A stretch of 64,000 nucleotides of DNA from an uncultured Parolsenella sp. GTDB taxonomy: Bacteria > Actinomycetota > Coriobacteriia > Coriobacteriales > Atopobiaceae. Location: contig NZ_CAKUIH010000004.1 of NCBI RefSeq assembly GCF_934660935.1, positions 123,827 through 187,826 of the forward strand. The letters are read 5' to 3'. Shown in pieces: positions 45,164 through 54,291 of the stretch. Under the pieces are notes generated by a model that saw only the letters and a program-made list of their open reading frames with translations, did no database searches and had not been told where the DNA came from. Both the position numbers and the translations under genes were made by a program. Numbering within the stretch: position 1 is the stretch's first letter; each line of letters opens with the position of its first letter.

Positions 45164-46390
45164 TTAGAAATCGATATCCGTGTCGTAGTAGCAGGCCTTG
45201 AGGATCTTCTCGAAGTCGGCGGCCTTGGTCTCACGCGGGTTCTCCGGCGTGCAGGCGTCCTGCTCGGCGTTCGCGGCGATCTCGGGGAGCTTCGCGAGGA
45301 ACTCCTCCTCGGAGACCATCTGCGGGTTCTCAGCGTCGACCTTCACGCCACCGTTCGCGTAGTCCTTGATGGACTGCGGAATGTTGAGCTGGTCGTTGAG
45401 ATCGCGGATCTTCTGGACGAGCGAGGCGATGAGCTCCTCGTTGGTCTCGCCGGGAAGGTGCAGGACCTCCTTGGCGACGTAGGCGTAGCGCTCGGCGGCA
45501 CGCGGGTCCTTGGAGTTCCACTGGATGACCTTGCCGAGGTACATGGCGTTGGCGGCACCGTGGATGATGTGACCGTTCTCGAAGGCGGCACCGGTCTTGT
45601 GAGCCATGGAGTGCACGATGCCGAGGAGACCAGAGGAGAAGGCGATGCCGGCGATGCACTGAGCCTCGTGCATGTGCTGACGGGCCTCCTTGTCGCCCTC
45701 ATAGGACTTCGGGAGCCACTCGACGATCTCGCGGATGCCGTGGAGGGCGTTGGCGTCGGTGAACATGGAAGCGAAGGTCGAGACGTAGGCCTCCATGCAG
45801 TGGGTCAGGGCATCCATGCCGGTGTGGGCGCAAAGCTTGGCAGGCATGGTGTAGGTGAGCTCGGGGTCGACGATGGCGACGTCAGGGGTGATGTTGAAGT
45901 CGGCCAGCGGGTACTTGATGCCCTTGGCGTAGTCCGTGATGACGGAGAACGCGGTGACCTCGGTAGCGGTGCCGGAGGTCGAGGAGATGGCGCAGAAGTG
46001 GGCCTTCTGGCGCAGCTCCGGGAAGGAGAACGGCTGGATGATGTTGTCGAAGGACTCCTCGGGGTACTCGTAGAAGACCCACATGGCCTTGGCGGCGTCG
46101 ATCGGGGAGCCACCACCGAGGGCGATAATCCAGTCAGGCTGGAACTCGCGCATGGCCTCGGCACCCTTCATGACGGTCTCGATGGAAGGATCAGACTCGA
46201 CGCCCTCGAACAGCTTGACCTCGAAGCCAGCGTCCTCAAGATCCTTCTGGATGTCCTGCAGGAAGCCACCGCGACGCATGGAGCCGCCGCCGCTGACGAT
46301 GATGGCCTTGGAGCCCTTGAGGTTCTTCACCTCGTGACGAGCGCCCTCGCCAAAGTAGAGGTCACGCGGATTGGTAAAACGACCAGCCAT
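45164..46390 (-). CDS. Iron-containing (group III) alcohol dehydrogenase
   Basis: A 408-residue NAD(P)-dependent dehydrogenase. The cofactor loop is ALGGGSPIDAAKAMW, the family signature SSTSGTATEVTAFSVI, and metal ligands lie in HTGMDALTHCMEAYVS, GIVHSMAHKTGA and HIIHGAANAMYL. Substrate could be butanol, ethanol or a diol; sequence alone does not tell. GGAGG precedes ATG 46390. Monocistronic, with a long upstream region. Confidence 0.92.
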   Translation of the reverse strand: MAGRFTNPRDLYFGEGARHEVKNLKGSKAIIVSGGGSMRRGGFLQDIQKDLEDAGFEVKLFEGVESDPSIETVMKGAEAMREFQPDWIIALGGGSPIDAAKAMWVFYEYPEESFDNIIQPFSFPELRQKAHFCAISSTSGTATEVTAFSVITDYAKGIKYPLADFNITPDVAIVDPELTYTMPAKLCAHTGMDALTHCMEAYVSTFASMFTDANALHGIREIVEWLPKSYEGDKEARQHMHEAQCIAGIAFSSGLLGIVHSMAHKTGAAFENGHIIHGAANAMYLGKVIQWNSKDPRAAERYAYVAKEVLHLPGETNEELIASLVQKIRDLNDQLNIPQSIKDYANGGVKVDAENPQMVSEEEFLAKLPEIAANAEQDACTPENPRETKAADFEKILKACYYDTDIDF

Positions 46391-46799
46391 AACGATCCTC
46401 CAAATCAATCTCCGGTGGAATTGTCACCGGTACCCGACGGCAAGAACCGCCGGCTTTTCCCAGAAGACAGGCGATATCCCCACGCCTGCCGCGCATGCAG
46501 CGAACGCGAATCCCCTTCGCATGGACGCCACAGGGTCAGGCCCGTTCTGCTCGAACGCGGCTCTCAATAAGCCACAGCTCGAAGGACTCAACCGCGTAGA
46601 AGTTTATCCGGCGAGCGGTTTCTCCAAACGCTGTTTTCCGTAAGCGTGGAGTAATGACCGCCCACGGAAATTCTCAATCCGTCGATTTACAAGACGAATT
46701 GACCTCGTTCCGATAGACAATTTAATGCCAGCTCAGAGTGGTTGTTCATTGATTCATGTACAACTTTGGACCTCGAACGGGGTCCAAGCGGGCTCGGCG
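46391..46799. other. Intergenic region upstream of the alcohol dehydrogenase gene
   Basis: About 410 bases with the dehydrogenase promoter region, AT-richer near 46670-46760. A small hairpin TTGGACC/GGTCCAA at 46766-46786 lies just after the aminotransferase stop and may terminate it, but there is no T-run. No gene seen. Confidence 0.5.
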
Positions 46800-47960
46800 C
46801 TATAGCCCAGACTCGTCAATCGCAGAGACGGCCTCGCGGATGACCGCAGGCGGCTGCACGAGCGCCATACGCACGAAGCCCTCCCCCGCGGGACCGAAGC
46901 TGGCACCCGGCGTCACGATGACACCGGCCTTTTCCATAAGCTCTAGCACAAACTGCATCGAATCCGTGCGTCCATGCGGAAGGCGCGCCCAGACGAACAT
47001 CGAGCCATGCGCGTTGGGACGTTCCCAGCCGATTGATTCCAGGCCATCGCACAGGGCATCGCGACGCTCCTGGTAGAGCAGCTCCTGGGTGCGAACGGAA
47101 TCGCGAGGGCCGTTGAGCGCCACGATGGCAGCGTATTGAATGGGCAGGAACATGCCGTAATCGCTCTGGCCACGGAGCTTTCTCGTAGCCGCGATGACAT
47201 CGGCGCGGCCGATAAGGAAACTCACACGAGCACCCGTGACGTTGAAGGACTTGGAGAGGCTGAAGAACTCGACGCCAACCTCAGCTGCACCGGGGTTCTC
47301 AAAGAAGCTATGGCCCTCGCCACCATCGAAGATGATGTCGCTATAGGCATTGTCATGGACGATCAGGAGGTCATGGGCGCGGGCAAACTCGATGATCTGG
47401 GCGTAGTTCTCCGGCGTGCCCACCGAACCCACGGGGTTTGCGGGCAGAGAAACAACCATGTACTTCGCACGGTCCGCGACGGCGGGGTCGATGGCGGAGA
47501 CATCCGGCAGGAAGCCGTTCTCCTCCGCAAGCGGATAGAAGGCGAGGTCGGCGCCGGCAATAAGGGCAGAGGCGCGGAAGAGCGGATAGCAGGGGTCGGG
47601 CACGAGCACGAGGTCGCCCTCGTCGAGGAGGGCCTCCGCCATGCGGCCCATGCCCTCCTGCGTTCCGTTCACGCTCATGATTTGGTCGGGGGTGAGCCCG
47701 GTAACGCCGAAGCGGTCTGCATAGTAGTCGATGACGGCCTGGGTGAGCTCGGGAAGATCTGCCAGGGCATACTTCCAGTTCTCGGAATCCTTGGCAGCCT
47801 CGATAAGAGCGTTCTTCACATGCGCGGGTGGCTCGAAGTCCGGCGTACCCACGGAAAGGTCGATAACCGTGCGGCCCGAAGCCTCGAGCTCGCGGCGGCG
47901 AGCGTTGAGCGAGGCAAAGACCTCGCTGCCGAACCGGTCGAGACGCTTCGAGAACTGCAT
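46800..47960 (-). CDS. Class I aminotransferase (LL-diaminopimelate/alanine aminotransferase-like)
   Basis: A 386-residue PLP enzyme. Landmarks are the N-terminal IDLSVGTPDFEPP, QIMSVNGTQEGMGRMAEAL, PDPCYPLF, SLPANPVGSVG (the usual NPTG reads NPVG), VHDNAYSDIIFDG, the Schiff-base lysine in FFSLSKSFNVTGARVSF, and the final arginine in GEGFVRMALV. Resemblance is to DapL-type and alanine aminotransferases. Assigning the substrate would need phylogeny. Confidence 0.87.
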   Translation of the reverse strand: MQFSKRLDRFGSEVFASLNARRRELEASGRTVIDLSVGTPDFEPPAHVKNALIEAAKDSENWKYALADLPELTQAVIDYYADRFGVTGLTPDQIMSVNGTQEGMGRMAEALLDEGDLVLVPDPCYPLFRASALIAGADLAFYPLAEENGFLPDVSAIDPAVADRAKYMVVSLPANPVGSVGTPENYAQIIEFARAHDLLIVHDNAYSDIIFDGGEGHSFFENPGAAEVGVEFFSLSKSFNVTGARVSFLIGRADVIAATRKLRGQSDYGMFLPIQYAAIVALNGPRDSVRTQELLYQERRDALCDGLESIGWERPNAHGSMFVWARLPHGRTDSMQFVLELMEKAGVIVTPGASFGPAGEGFVRMALVQPPAVIREAVSAIDESGL

Positions 47961-48046
47961 GGGAACCTCCGTCGCTGGACACGACGCGCTTTCAGGCGCG
48001 TTTTTGTGACCTGCGATTGTACGTCGGAGTTCGCCGGACGCTCGGC

Positions 48047-48541
48047 TTATTTCTCAAGACTTTCCAGCATCGCAACACAAGCGGCGGAAACGTCGCGGTA
48101 GGTGTCATCGAAATTGTGAGTCCACCAGGGGTCGGCGACGTCACGCACGGATCCATCGTGCATGCGAGCACGAGGACGCAGCGTAGAATCCTCGGGAACG
48201 AAGGAGAGAAGCTTCACACACTTGCCTTCCGGATCGCCCGAGAAGATGTGGTTAAGATCGCGGCCGTTGCTCGAGTCCATATAGACGATGTAGTCCCAAT
48301 CCGCATATTCGCTGGCTCGAATGAGGCGAGCGCGGTGATGCCCCACGGGAACGCCAATCTCGTTCAGCTTGTTGACCGTGCCGTAGTGGGGCGGATTGCC
48401 AAGCTCTTCGTCACACGTGCCGGCGGAGTCGATCATGAACTCGCCCTCGCGTCCCGCGCGGCGGACGAGGTCCTCCATAACGAACTGAGCCATGGTCGAG
48501 CGACAGATGTTACCGAGGCAGACGAACAGGATGCGATGCAT
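48047..48541 (-). CDS. Low-molecular-weight protein-tyrosine phosphatase
   Basis: A 164-residue phosphatase with the catalytic CX5R loop in ILFVCLGNICRSTMAQF at residues 9-16 and the general-acid aspartate in DVADPWWTH. It is a bona fide LMW-PTP, not an arsenate reductase, because of the DPWW-type loop. ATG 48541 follows GGAGTG. Bacterial members act on tyrosine kinases of polysaccharide synthesis; none is encoded here. Between an aminotransferase and sbcC. Confidence 0.93.
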   Translation of the reverse strand: MHRILFVCLGNICRSTMAQFVMEDLVRRAGREGEFMIDSAGTCDEELGNPPHYGTVNKLNEIGVPVGHHRARLIRASEYADWDYIVYMDSSNGRDLNHIFSGDPEGKCVKLLSFVPEDSTLRPRARMHDGSVRDVADPWWTHNFDDTYRDVSAACVAMLESLEK

Positions 48542-48594
48542 AGAGGCACTCCGAGTCTCAGAGTGGGTGGACGGCTGAGCAACCATAGTAACGA

Positions 48595-48629
48595 AAAGGT
48601 GACAAAGGGACTGTCCCCTTGTCACCTTT
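48595..48629. repeat. 35-bp GGGACWGTCCC palindrome, one mismatch
   Basis: AAAGGTGACAAAGGGAC and GTCCCCTTGTCACCTTT around a T, directly beside the sbcC stop. Fifth member of the family, with another outer arm. Confidence 0.88.
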
Positions 48630-48631
48630 GG

Positions 48632-51600
48632 CTAGGCAACGGCGCCTTCGATATGGAGGGTGGACCCCGTACGTCCCGCCTCGACCACGATCTTGCGATC
48701 GATGCTGGTGCGAAGCTCATCAACGTGGCTGATGATACCCACGAGCTTGTTCGAGCCCGAAAGCTCAGTGAGCGTGCGAAGCGCAAGCTGCAGGGACTCC
48801 TCGTCGAGCGTGCCGAAGCCCTCGTCCACAAACATCGTGTCGAGCTCGATGCCGCCCGCATTCGCCTGGACCACGTCGGAAAGACCCAGCGCAAGCGCAA
48901 GCGATGCCTTGAAGGACTCGCCGCCAGAAAGTGACGACGCAGCGCGCGGGCGCCCGGTAAAGGAGTCGCGAACGTCGAGGTCGAGACCCGATTGTGCCGC
49001 ACCCGAACCGCTACGCTGTCCGCTATGGCGGACAAGCTCGTAGCGTCCGTCCGTCATCACAAGCAGACGACGGTTTGCCGCCGCCAGGACGCGATCAAAC
49101 CAGCGAGCTTGCAGATAGGTCTCGAACGTGATGCGCTCCTTGCCCACGAGGGTTCCGCTTGCGGTCTTGGCGAGAGAATCCAGCTCGCCAAAGCGCGCAT
49201 TTACCGTCGCAGCGCGATCGCCGAGCTCCTCAAGCTGGCGCGCAATCTCCCCGTTTGTCTCACGACGCTGCTCTGCGCTCGCCTTCTGACGGGCAAGCTC
49301 GTTCGCCCTGGCTCGAGCCAGGGCGAGCTGCGACTCAAGCTCATCAGCAGACACGGAATCGTCGACATCAAGCGCGGAGATCTGCGCCTCCAGTGTATTG
49401 GCTCGTTCCTCGAGTTTCGAGACCGCAAGCTCTCGATCCGAGAGGTTGCCTTGAGCCGCTTCGAGCGCAGAGATAAGGTCCTCAAGCTCACTTCTCATGT
49501 CCTCGAGCCGCGCCGATGCCGTCGCCTCGTCCTCGAACGAAAGCCCTTCCGCGAGCGACTCGGCCCTAGCCGTCGACTGGGTAAGCGCCTGCCTTAGGGA
49601 CTCCAGCTGAGTGCGGAGCTGGTTTGAGCGTCCCTCGGCCTCGGCAATCTCGGCCTCGAGATTCGTCGCCCTGTCGGCAGAGGCCACGCGAGCATCCTCG
49701 TTTGCCTGGGCAGTACGGCATCCCTCCTTCGTATCCTCAAGCACGAGCTTCGCCTGTTCGAGCCTCTCGTTAGCAACCGAAGCGTCAACCGTAGACAGCG
49801 AGGCAGTGAATTGGTCGAGGGCGGATTCCGCGGCGGCGTGCGCACGCGAAGCCCGCTCGGCGCTCGAACGCGCGTCATCAAGCGCCGCGGCACTATCCTT
49901 TTCTCGCTTTTCAGCCGACTTGATCAGTTCGCGCAGCTCAGCAAGATCGGTGAGAGCCTGCTCTGCCTTCGATCTGTCCTCCTTGGCGGCGTCAAGCTGA
50001 GTTGCGAGCTTCTTGCCAAGAGACGCGACTTCCTCCGCGGTTCCAACCTGCTCCTGGAGGCGCGCCAGCTCAGCCGCTGAGCCATCCGCCTTTTGACGGG
50101 CCGCAGACGCGGCGTTGGACCTAGCATTTGCGGCCTCGCTCGCAGCGTTAAAGGCGGCCTCTGCGTTCTTCACGCCTCCCTCAGACGGAGCTTCGTCTGC
50201 AAGAACGGCAGGGTTGGGATGCTCGATGGAACCGCAAACCGGACACGGTGCTCCGTTCACGAGGTCTCGCGCGAGGATACCCGCCTGAGCATCCATAAAG
50301 GCTCGCTGCACAAGAGAGTAGGCACCTCGAGCAAACTCGAGGGCCTCTCGCGCGGCACAGTATTCATCCTGCGCCTTAGCCAGCTCCCTTTCATCGGCCT
50401 GGGCAGCCTTCTCTCTCGCCTGGAGGTCGCGATAATCCTTGCGAGCCTGTTCAACGCGGCGCTCGAGGTCTTCCACGAGCGCCCTCGCCCGCGCGGCGGC
50501 ACCAGAGGCGTCCGAGAACGACGCCTCCCGAGACCTCAGCTCGGACAGCGCAGTCACCGCCGCCCTGGCAGCCTCATCCAAAGATGAGCGGTACTTCTCG
50601 GCCTGTTCCGCGTCCTTCTTGAGCTCAGCCAAGGCATTCTTGCGTCGCGCGAGCTCCGCGCATCCGGCAACAGCTTCTTCTGCATCCTTGAGACTCTGGG
50701 CAGCAGCTTCTTGAGCCGCCTTAGCCTCAGCAAGCTCCGCGGGAGCCTGAGAGAGATCGGCCGTCTTCTTGCGAGCCTCCACGAGCTCGGACCGCATAGC
50801 CCCAAGATTACCCTCCGCCTCTTGCAAGTCCCCCTCGGCATCGCGAACCCCCTGCGCTGCCTCGCGAACCTCCTCGCGCGCGCGACCAAGCTTCGCGTAT
50901 GACTCGAGCTCACGCGAGAGAACGGTCACGGAGTCTGAAAGCTCCTTGCGCCTGGGTCCAGTCTTCGCGCATTCATCGAGCTCCGCCTTCGCCGCCTCGA
51001 CACTCTCGCGTGCGATGCCGAGCTTTGAGACCGTCTCCTCGAGGGAAGCTTTCGCTGCCCGCACCTGACCGGCACGTTCCGAGAGGGCCGTCAGGGTCTC
51101 AACCTGAACCGCGGCAGCAGAGGCTTCTCCCGCGAGCGCACCGAGAATCGCCTCGTCGGCAGCGTCTTGCTCGGCAATGAGGGCAAGCATGTCCTTGGCA
51201 TCCGGAGCCTCAGAGGCCCCAAGCGCATCACGTCGCTCGCGGCGCGTAGACGTGGCGGCATCTCCTGCCTCCTCGCCCTCCTCGGCCACCTCGGCCTTGT
51301 CAGAAATCGAGATCATGGGGGCAAGCGCCAGGAGACGGTTGCGGACCGTCTTGCTGTCATCCTCAAGTTTGTCACGACGACGCTTGAGCGCCTTCTGGAA
51401 CTCGTCATAGGGCGCAGTGCCAAATAGCTTGCGCAAAATGGCGGCACGTTCCTTTGTGCCCGCGGAAAGCAGGCGGCGGAAATCTCCCTGGGCAATCATC
51501 ACGATCTGTGAGAACTGCGACCGATCGATGCCAACCAGCTCCAAGATGGCGGCGTCTACGTCGCGCGTCCCCGTTATGGGAGCGGCCTCCGGCATACGAA

Positions 51601-51949
51601 GCTCCGCATCCGCGGTCTGTGTCGTCAGGCCGTCGCCACGAAGCTTGGGGCGCTCGTACTCGGGATTGCGGCGAATCGTGTAACGCTGGCCACGATGCTC
51701 GAACTCGAGCTCGACAAACGTCGGGGTAGCAGCCGAGGCGAAATCGCTACGCAGGCTACGTGCGGTGCGATCTTGGCCGCTGGGAGATCCGAACAGGGCA
51801 AACGAGACGGCATCGAAGATCGTGGTCTTGCCGGCACCGGTATCTCCGCAGACGAGGTAGAGACCCGTGGACCCCAAGCTCGCGAAATCAACCACAACCT
51901 CGCCAGAGTACGGACCGAACGCGCTCATCGTGAGCTTAATGGGTCTCAT
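48632..51949 (-). CDS. sbcC: Exonuclease SbcC (Rad50-like ATPase)
   Basis: A 1105-residue Rad50-type ATPase of the SbcCD nuclease, which cuts hairpins and processes DNA ends. Walker A CGDTGAGKTTIFDA near residue 38, long coiled coils on both sides, the zinc hook CPVCGS around residue 568, the ABC signature LSGGESFKASLALALGLSDV and Walker B FVDEGFGTLDEES. It starts at the base after the sbcD stop, with AAGGTG before it. SbcCD attacks palindromes, of interest given the long palindromes in this window. Confidence 0.96.
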   Translation of the reverse strand: MRPIKLTMSAFGPYSGEVVVDFASLGSTGLYLVCGDTGAGKTTIFDAVSFALFGSPSGQDRTARSLRSDFASAATPTFVELEFEHRGQRYTIRRNPEYERPKLRGDGLTTQTADAELRMPEAAPITGTRDVDAAILELVGIDRSQFSQIVMIAQGDFRRLLSAGTKERAAILRKLFGTAPYDEFQKALKRRRDKLEDDSKTVRNRLLALAPMISISDKAEVAEEGEEAGDAATSTRRERRDALGASEAPDAKDMLALIAEQDAADEAILGALAGEASAAAVQVETLTALSERAGQVRAAKASLEETVSKLGIARESVEAAKAELDECAKTGPRRKELSDSVTVLSRELESYAKLGRAREEVREAAQGVRDAEGDLQEAEGNLGAMRSELVEARKKTADLSQAPAELAEAKAAQEAAAQSLKDAEEAVAGCAELARRKNALAELKKDAEQAEKYRSSLDEAARAAVTALSELRSREASFSDASGAAARARALVEDLERRVEQARKDYRDLQAREKAAQADERELAKAQDEYCAAREALEFARGAYSLVQRAFMDAQAGILARDLVNGAPCPVCGSIEHPNPAVLADEAPSEGGVKNAEAAFNAASEAANARSNAASAARQKADGSAAELARLQEQVGTAEEVASLGKKLATQLDAAKEDRSKAEQALTDLAELRELIKSAEKREKDSAAALDDARSSAERASRAHAAAESALDQFTASLSTVDASVANERLEQAKLVLEDTKEGCRTAQANEDARVASADRATNLEAEIAEAEGRSNQLRTQLESLRQALTQSTARAESLAEGLSFEDEATASARLEDMRSELEDLISALEAAQGNLSDRELAVSKLEERANTLEAQISALDVDDSVSADELESQLALARARANELARQKASAEQRRETNGEIARQLEELGDRAATVNARFGELDSLAKTASGTLVGKERITFETYLQARWFDRVLAAANRRLLVMTDGRYELVRHSGQRSGSGAAQSGLDLDVRDSFTGRPRAASSLSGGESFKASLALALGLSDVVQANAGGIELDTMFVDEGFGTLDEESLQLALRTLTELSGSNKLVGIISHVDELRTSIDRKIVVEAGRTGSTLHIEGAVA

Positions 51950-53110
51950 CTACATCACCTTGATTCGCTCGAGTTCTTCGGTCACGACGGCAAGCTGGCC
52001 ATCGGAAAGGGGCGCACCATTCTGGCGCTCATAAAACTCGTTAAAGAGTTCGAGGGGACTCGCTTCGTCAGTGGCGGGAGCGTCATGCGTGGCCAGACCC
52101 TCCGCACGGGTGCGAGCATTGTCATAGGCAACGCTCATGACGTTGGGGTAGACATCGCGAAGGCGCGCCATCGCATCAATCGCAGGGTTCTCGTCCGTAA
52201 GAAGCACATGCAGATAGTCATGCGAATCCGCCGCGCCAACCACCTCTGGCGAGACGAGGCGATCGAGAGGCCCGCGAATACGCCGCAGGTCATGAAGGGG
52301 CCTGAGAGGAACGAGCTCTATCGCAGGAGAATCGCCTGCGGCGCCCAGCTCGACGAGCACGGCGGACTTCTGACCATCCGCCTCGGAGAGCGAATACTTG
52401 AGAATCGACCCCGAATACCTAACGCGCTCGCTGCCCACGCGCTGCGGGCCATGGATGTGCCCCAGGGCCACGTAGTCGAAAGACTCAAACACACCAGCGT
52501 CAACGTTGTCCAAACCACCCACAGAGACCTCCGAGTCGCAACGCTCCGGCGTAAAGGCGCCCGCCGTCACGAACTGGTGAGCCACGGCGACGTTGCGCGC
52601 GGCACCCGCGCCCTCAATACGCCCCAGGTCACAAGCCTCAACGACTACACGCACGGCATCCGTGTAGTTCTCAACCGTTGCATCGGGAAAATAGTGGCGA
52701 ACGGTCGGCGGACGCAGGAAGGGAATAGGCCAGATGCGCACCGGACCCCACTCATCCTCAAGCTCGACGGGACCAATCGAGCCGTTAAAGACAGGAGACG
52801 CGTACACCCCGCGACGTGCGAGCGAGGCCGCCGCATAGCCCACGCGCTCCGCAGAGTCATGGTTGCCGGGAACAACCACGGCCGGCACGCCCGACTGCGC
52901 CACCTCATCAAAGAACCAGTCGACCATGGAGACCGCCTCCGAGCTGGGAGAGGGCTTGTCATATAGGTCTCCCGCGACGAGCAGGGCGTCAACGGTGCCC
53001 CCGCGCAGCAGGTCTAGGACCTGTGTGAGGATATGGCGCTGATCATCCAACATGGAGAACTCGCACACGCGCTTGCCGATGTGCAGGTCTGCGATGTGAA
53101 GAAGTCTCAT
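51950..53110 (-). CDS. sbcD: Exonuclease subunit SbcD (Mre11-like)
   Basis: A 386-residue metallophosphoesterase nuclease subunit. Metal motifs in order are HIADLHIGKR, VAGDLYDKPSP, VPGNHDSAERV, and GHIHGPQ near residue 230. Length is normal. ATG 53110 follows GGGAGA; an extension to 53143 has no support. Leads the sbcD-sbcC operon, divergent from the XRE gene. Confidence 0.96.
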   Translation of the reverse strand: MRLLHIADLHIGKRVCEFSMLDDQRHILTQVLDLLRGGTVDALLVAGDLYDKPSPSSEAVSMVDWFFDEVAQSGVPAVVVPGNHDSAERVGYAAASLARRGVYASPVFNGSIGPVELEDEWGPVRIWPIPFLRPPTVRHYFPDATVENYTDAVRVVVEACDLGRIEGAGAARNVAVAHQFVTAGAFTPERCDSEVSVGGLDNVDAGVFESFDYVALGHIHGPQRVGSERVRYSGSILKYSLSEADGQKSAVLVELGAAGDSPAIELVPLRPLHDLRRIRGPLDRLVSPEVVGAADSHDYLHVLLTDENPAIDAMARLRDVYPNVMSVAYDNARTRAEGLATHDAPATDEASPLELFNEFYERQNGAPLSDGQLAVVTEELERIKVM

Positions 53111-53272
53111 GGTGTCTCCCGGTGTGAGCAGGGCGGATGTCATCGATTAGTGATTGTACGGTTATATGCGGACATTAAGAACGCGCCTTACGGGACGTCT
53201 CATAAGGTCATTCGGCATCAACACCATCTTGGTATGGTGGCGCCGCGCACCATTGCCACACATATTTGAGGA

Positions 53273-53626
53273 ATGGCTACCTGCACGCACCGCCTCACAA
53301 AAGAGAATTACTCAAGCGAGCTCTCGCGACGCATGCGCATGCTCCGATTCAAGAGCGGATACACGCAAGAAGAAGTGGCGCAACGAGCCGGCATCTCCAC
53401 GTACACCTATCAGAAGTTTGAAAAGGGCGAGTCGCGTCCGGGCTATCCGATGAACCCGACGCTTTCGACCCTCATCGCCCTTTCAGACGTCTTTGACATC
53501 GACGTGCGCGACCTCTTTACTGTCGACTATGATGCCTTTAGTCCCGTTGACGGGGAGGAGACTCCCGCCGGGACTTCGGACGACTTGACGGACGCGTCTC
53601 AGAGCGACGCGCAAAATCACAGCTAA
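53273..53626 (+). CDS. XRE-family helix-turn-helix regulator
   Basis: A 117-residue DNA-binding protein. Residues 18-70 form the HTH: LRFKSGYTQEEVAQRAGISTYTYQKFEKGE, then PTLSTLIALSDVFDIDVRDLF. The acidic C-terminal tail lacks a known domain. The GAGGA before the ATG is only one base away, so initiation may be leaderless-like. It precedes queD with 42 bases between and could regulate it or itself. Confidence 0.85.
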   Translation: MATCTHRLTKENYSSELSRRMRMLRFKSGYTQEEVAQRAGISTYTYQKFEKGESRPGYPMNPTLSTLIALSDVFDIDVRDLFTVDYDAFSPVDGEETPAGTSDDLTDASQSDAQNHS

Positions 53627-53668
53627 TACGCCTGAGTGGCCCAAGCCCCAGGCAGCAAAGGGGCTCGC

Positions 53669-54154
53669 ATGTACGGTCTTCAGGCCGAGGCGCACTTCGA
53701 CGGCGCCCACTTTCTCACCAACTATTACGGCAAGTGCGAGAACCTCCATGGCCACCGCTGGCGTGTCGTAGCGACCATCGAGGTTGAGGATCTGCAAGAT
53801 GGCACGAACGGCGAAGGCGCCCTGAGAGATGACGGCACCGTCACGAATGATGGCACCATGCGCGACATGGTCATCGACTTTGGTGTGTTCAAGCGCATCG
53901 TCGCCGAAGTCGCCGACGAGCTTGACCACACCTTCCTTGTGGAGGAGGGCTCGCTTGCGCCCGCTACCGTCACCGCCCTCGAAAACGAAGGCTTCACGCT
54001 CACCATGCTGCCATTCCGGACCACGGCCGAAAACCTAGCCCGCTGGTTCTTCGATCGCCTTGCCGAACGCAACCTCCCCATCTCCCAAATCGAGGTTGAC
54101 GAGACGCCCAACAACCGTGCCTTCTATGCCCGCGAGGGGCATGTGGGAAGGTAA
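53669..54154 (+). CDS. queD: 6-carboxytetrahydropterin synthase QueD-like
   Basis: A 161-residue member of the 6-pyruvoyl-tetrahydropterin synthase family, making the 7-deazaguanine precursor of queuosine. Zinc histidines are in EAHFDGAHFL and ENLHGHRWRV, and the catalytic region has VIDFGVFKRIV and DHTFL; the C-terminal Glu is in QIEVDETPNNRAFY. The other que genes are not in the window. ATG 53669 follows AAAGGGG. A 25-residue insert (EDLQDGTNGEGALRDDGTVT) lengthens one loop. Confidence 0.9.
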   Translation: MYGLQAEAHFDGAHFLTNYYGKCENLHGHRWRVVATIEVEDLQDGTNGEGALRDDGTVTNDGTMRDMVIDFGVFKRIVAEVADELDHTFLVEEGSLAPATVTALENEGFTLTMLPFRTTAENLARWFFDRLAERNLPISQIEVDETPNNRAFYAREGHVGR

Positions 54155-54263
54155 CTACCTGCGGTTTATTCGCCCACATCGAACAAGCCGTGACGTCATT
54201 GTGAGCTCCCCGTTCGCGGCTACTTAGTGTCCGCAATCCGTTGCATCATGGGTTCGAGAGATA

Positions 54264-54277
54264 CGAACAACTGTTTG
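54264..54277 (+). promoter_or_regulatory. SOS box (LexA site) before the Y-family polymerase gene
   Basis: CGAACAACTGTTTG fits the Gram-positive/actinobacterial LexA consensus CGAAC-N4-GTTYG. It ends 14 bases before the ATG, close to where a transcription start would be blocked. Confidence 0.75.
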
Positions 54278-54291
54278 CACGGAGGCGAGGC

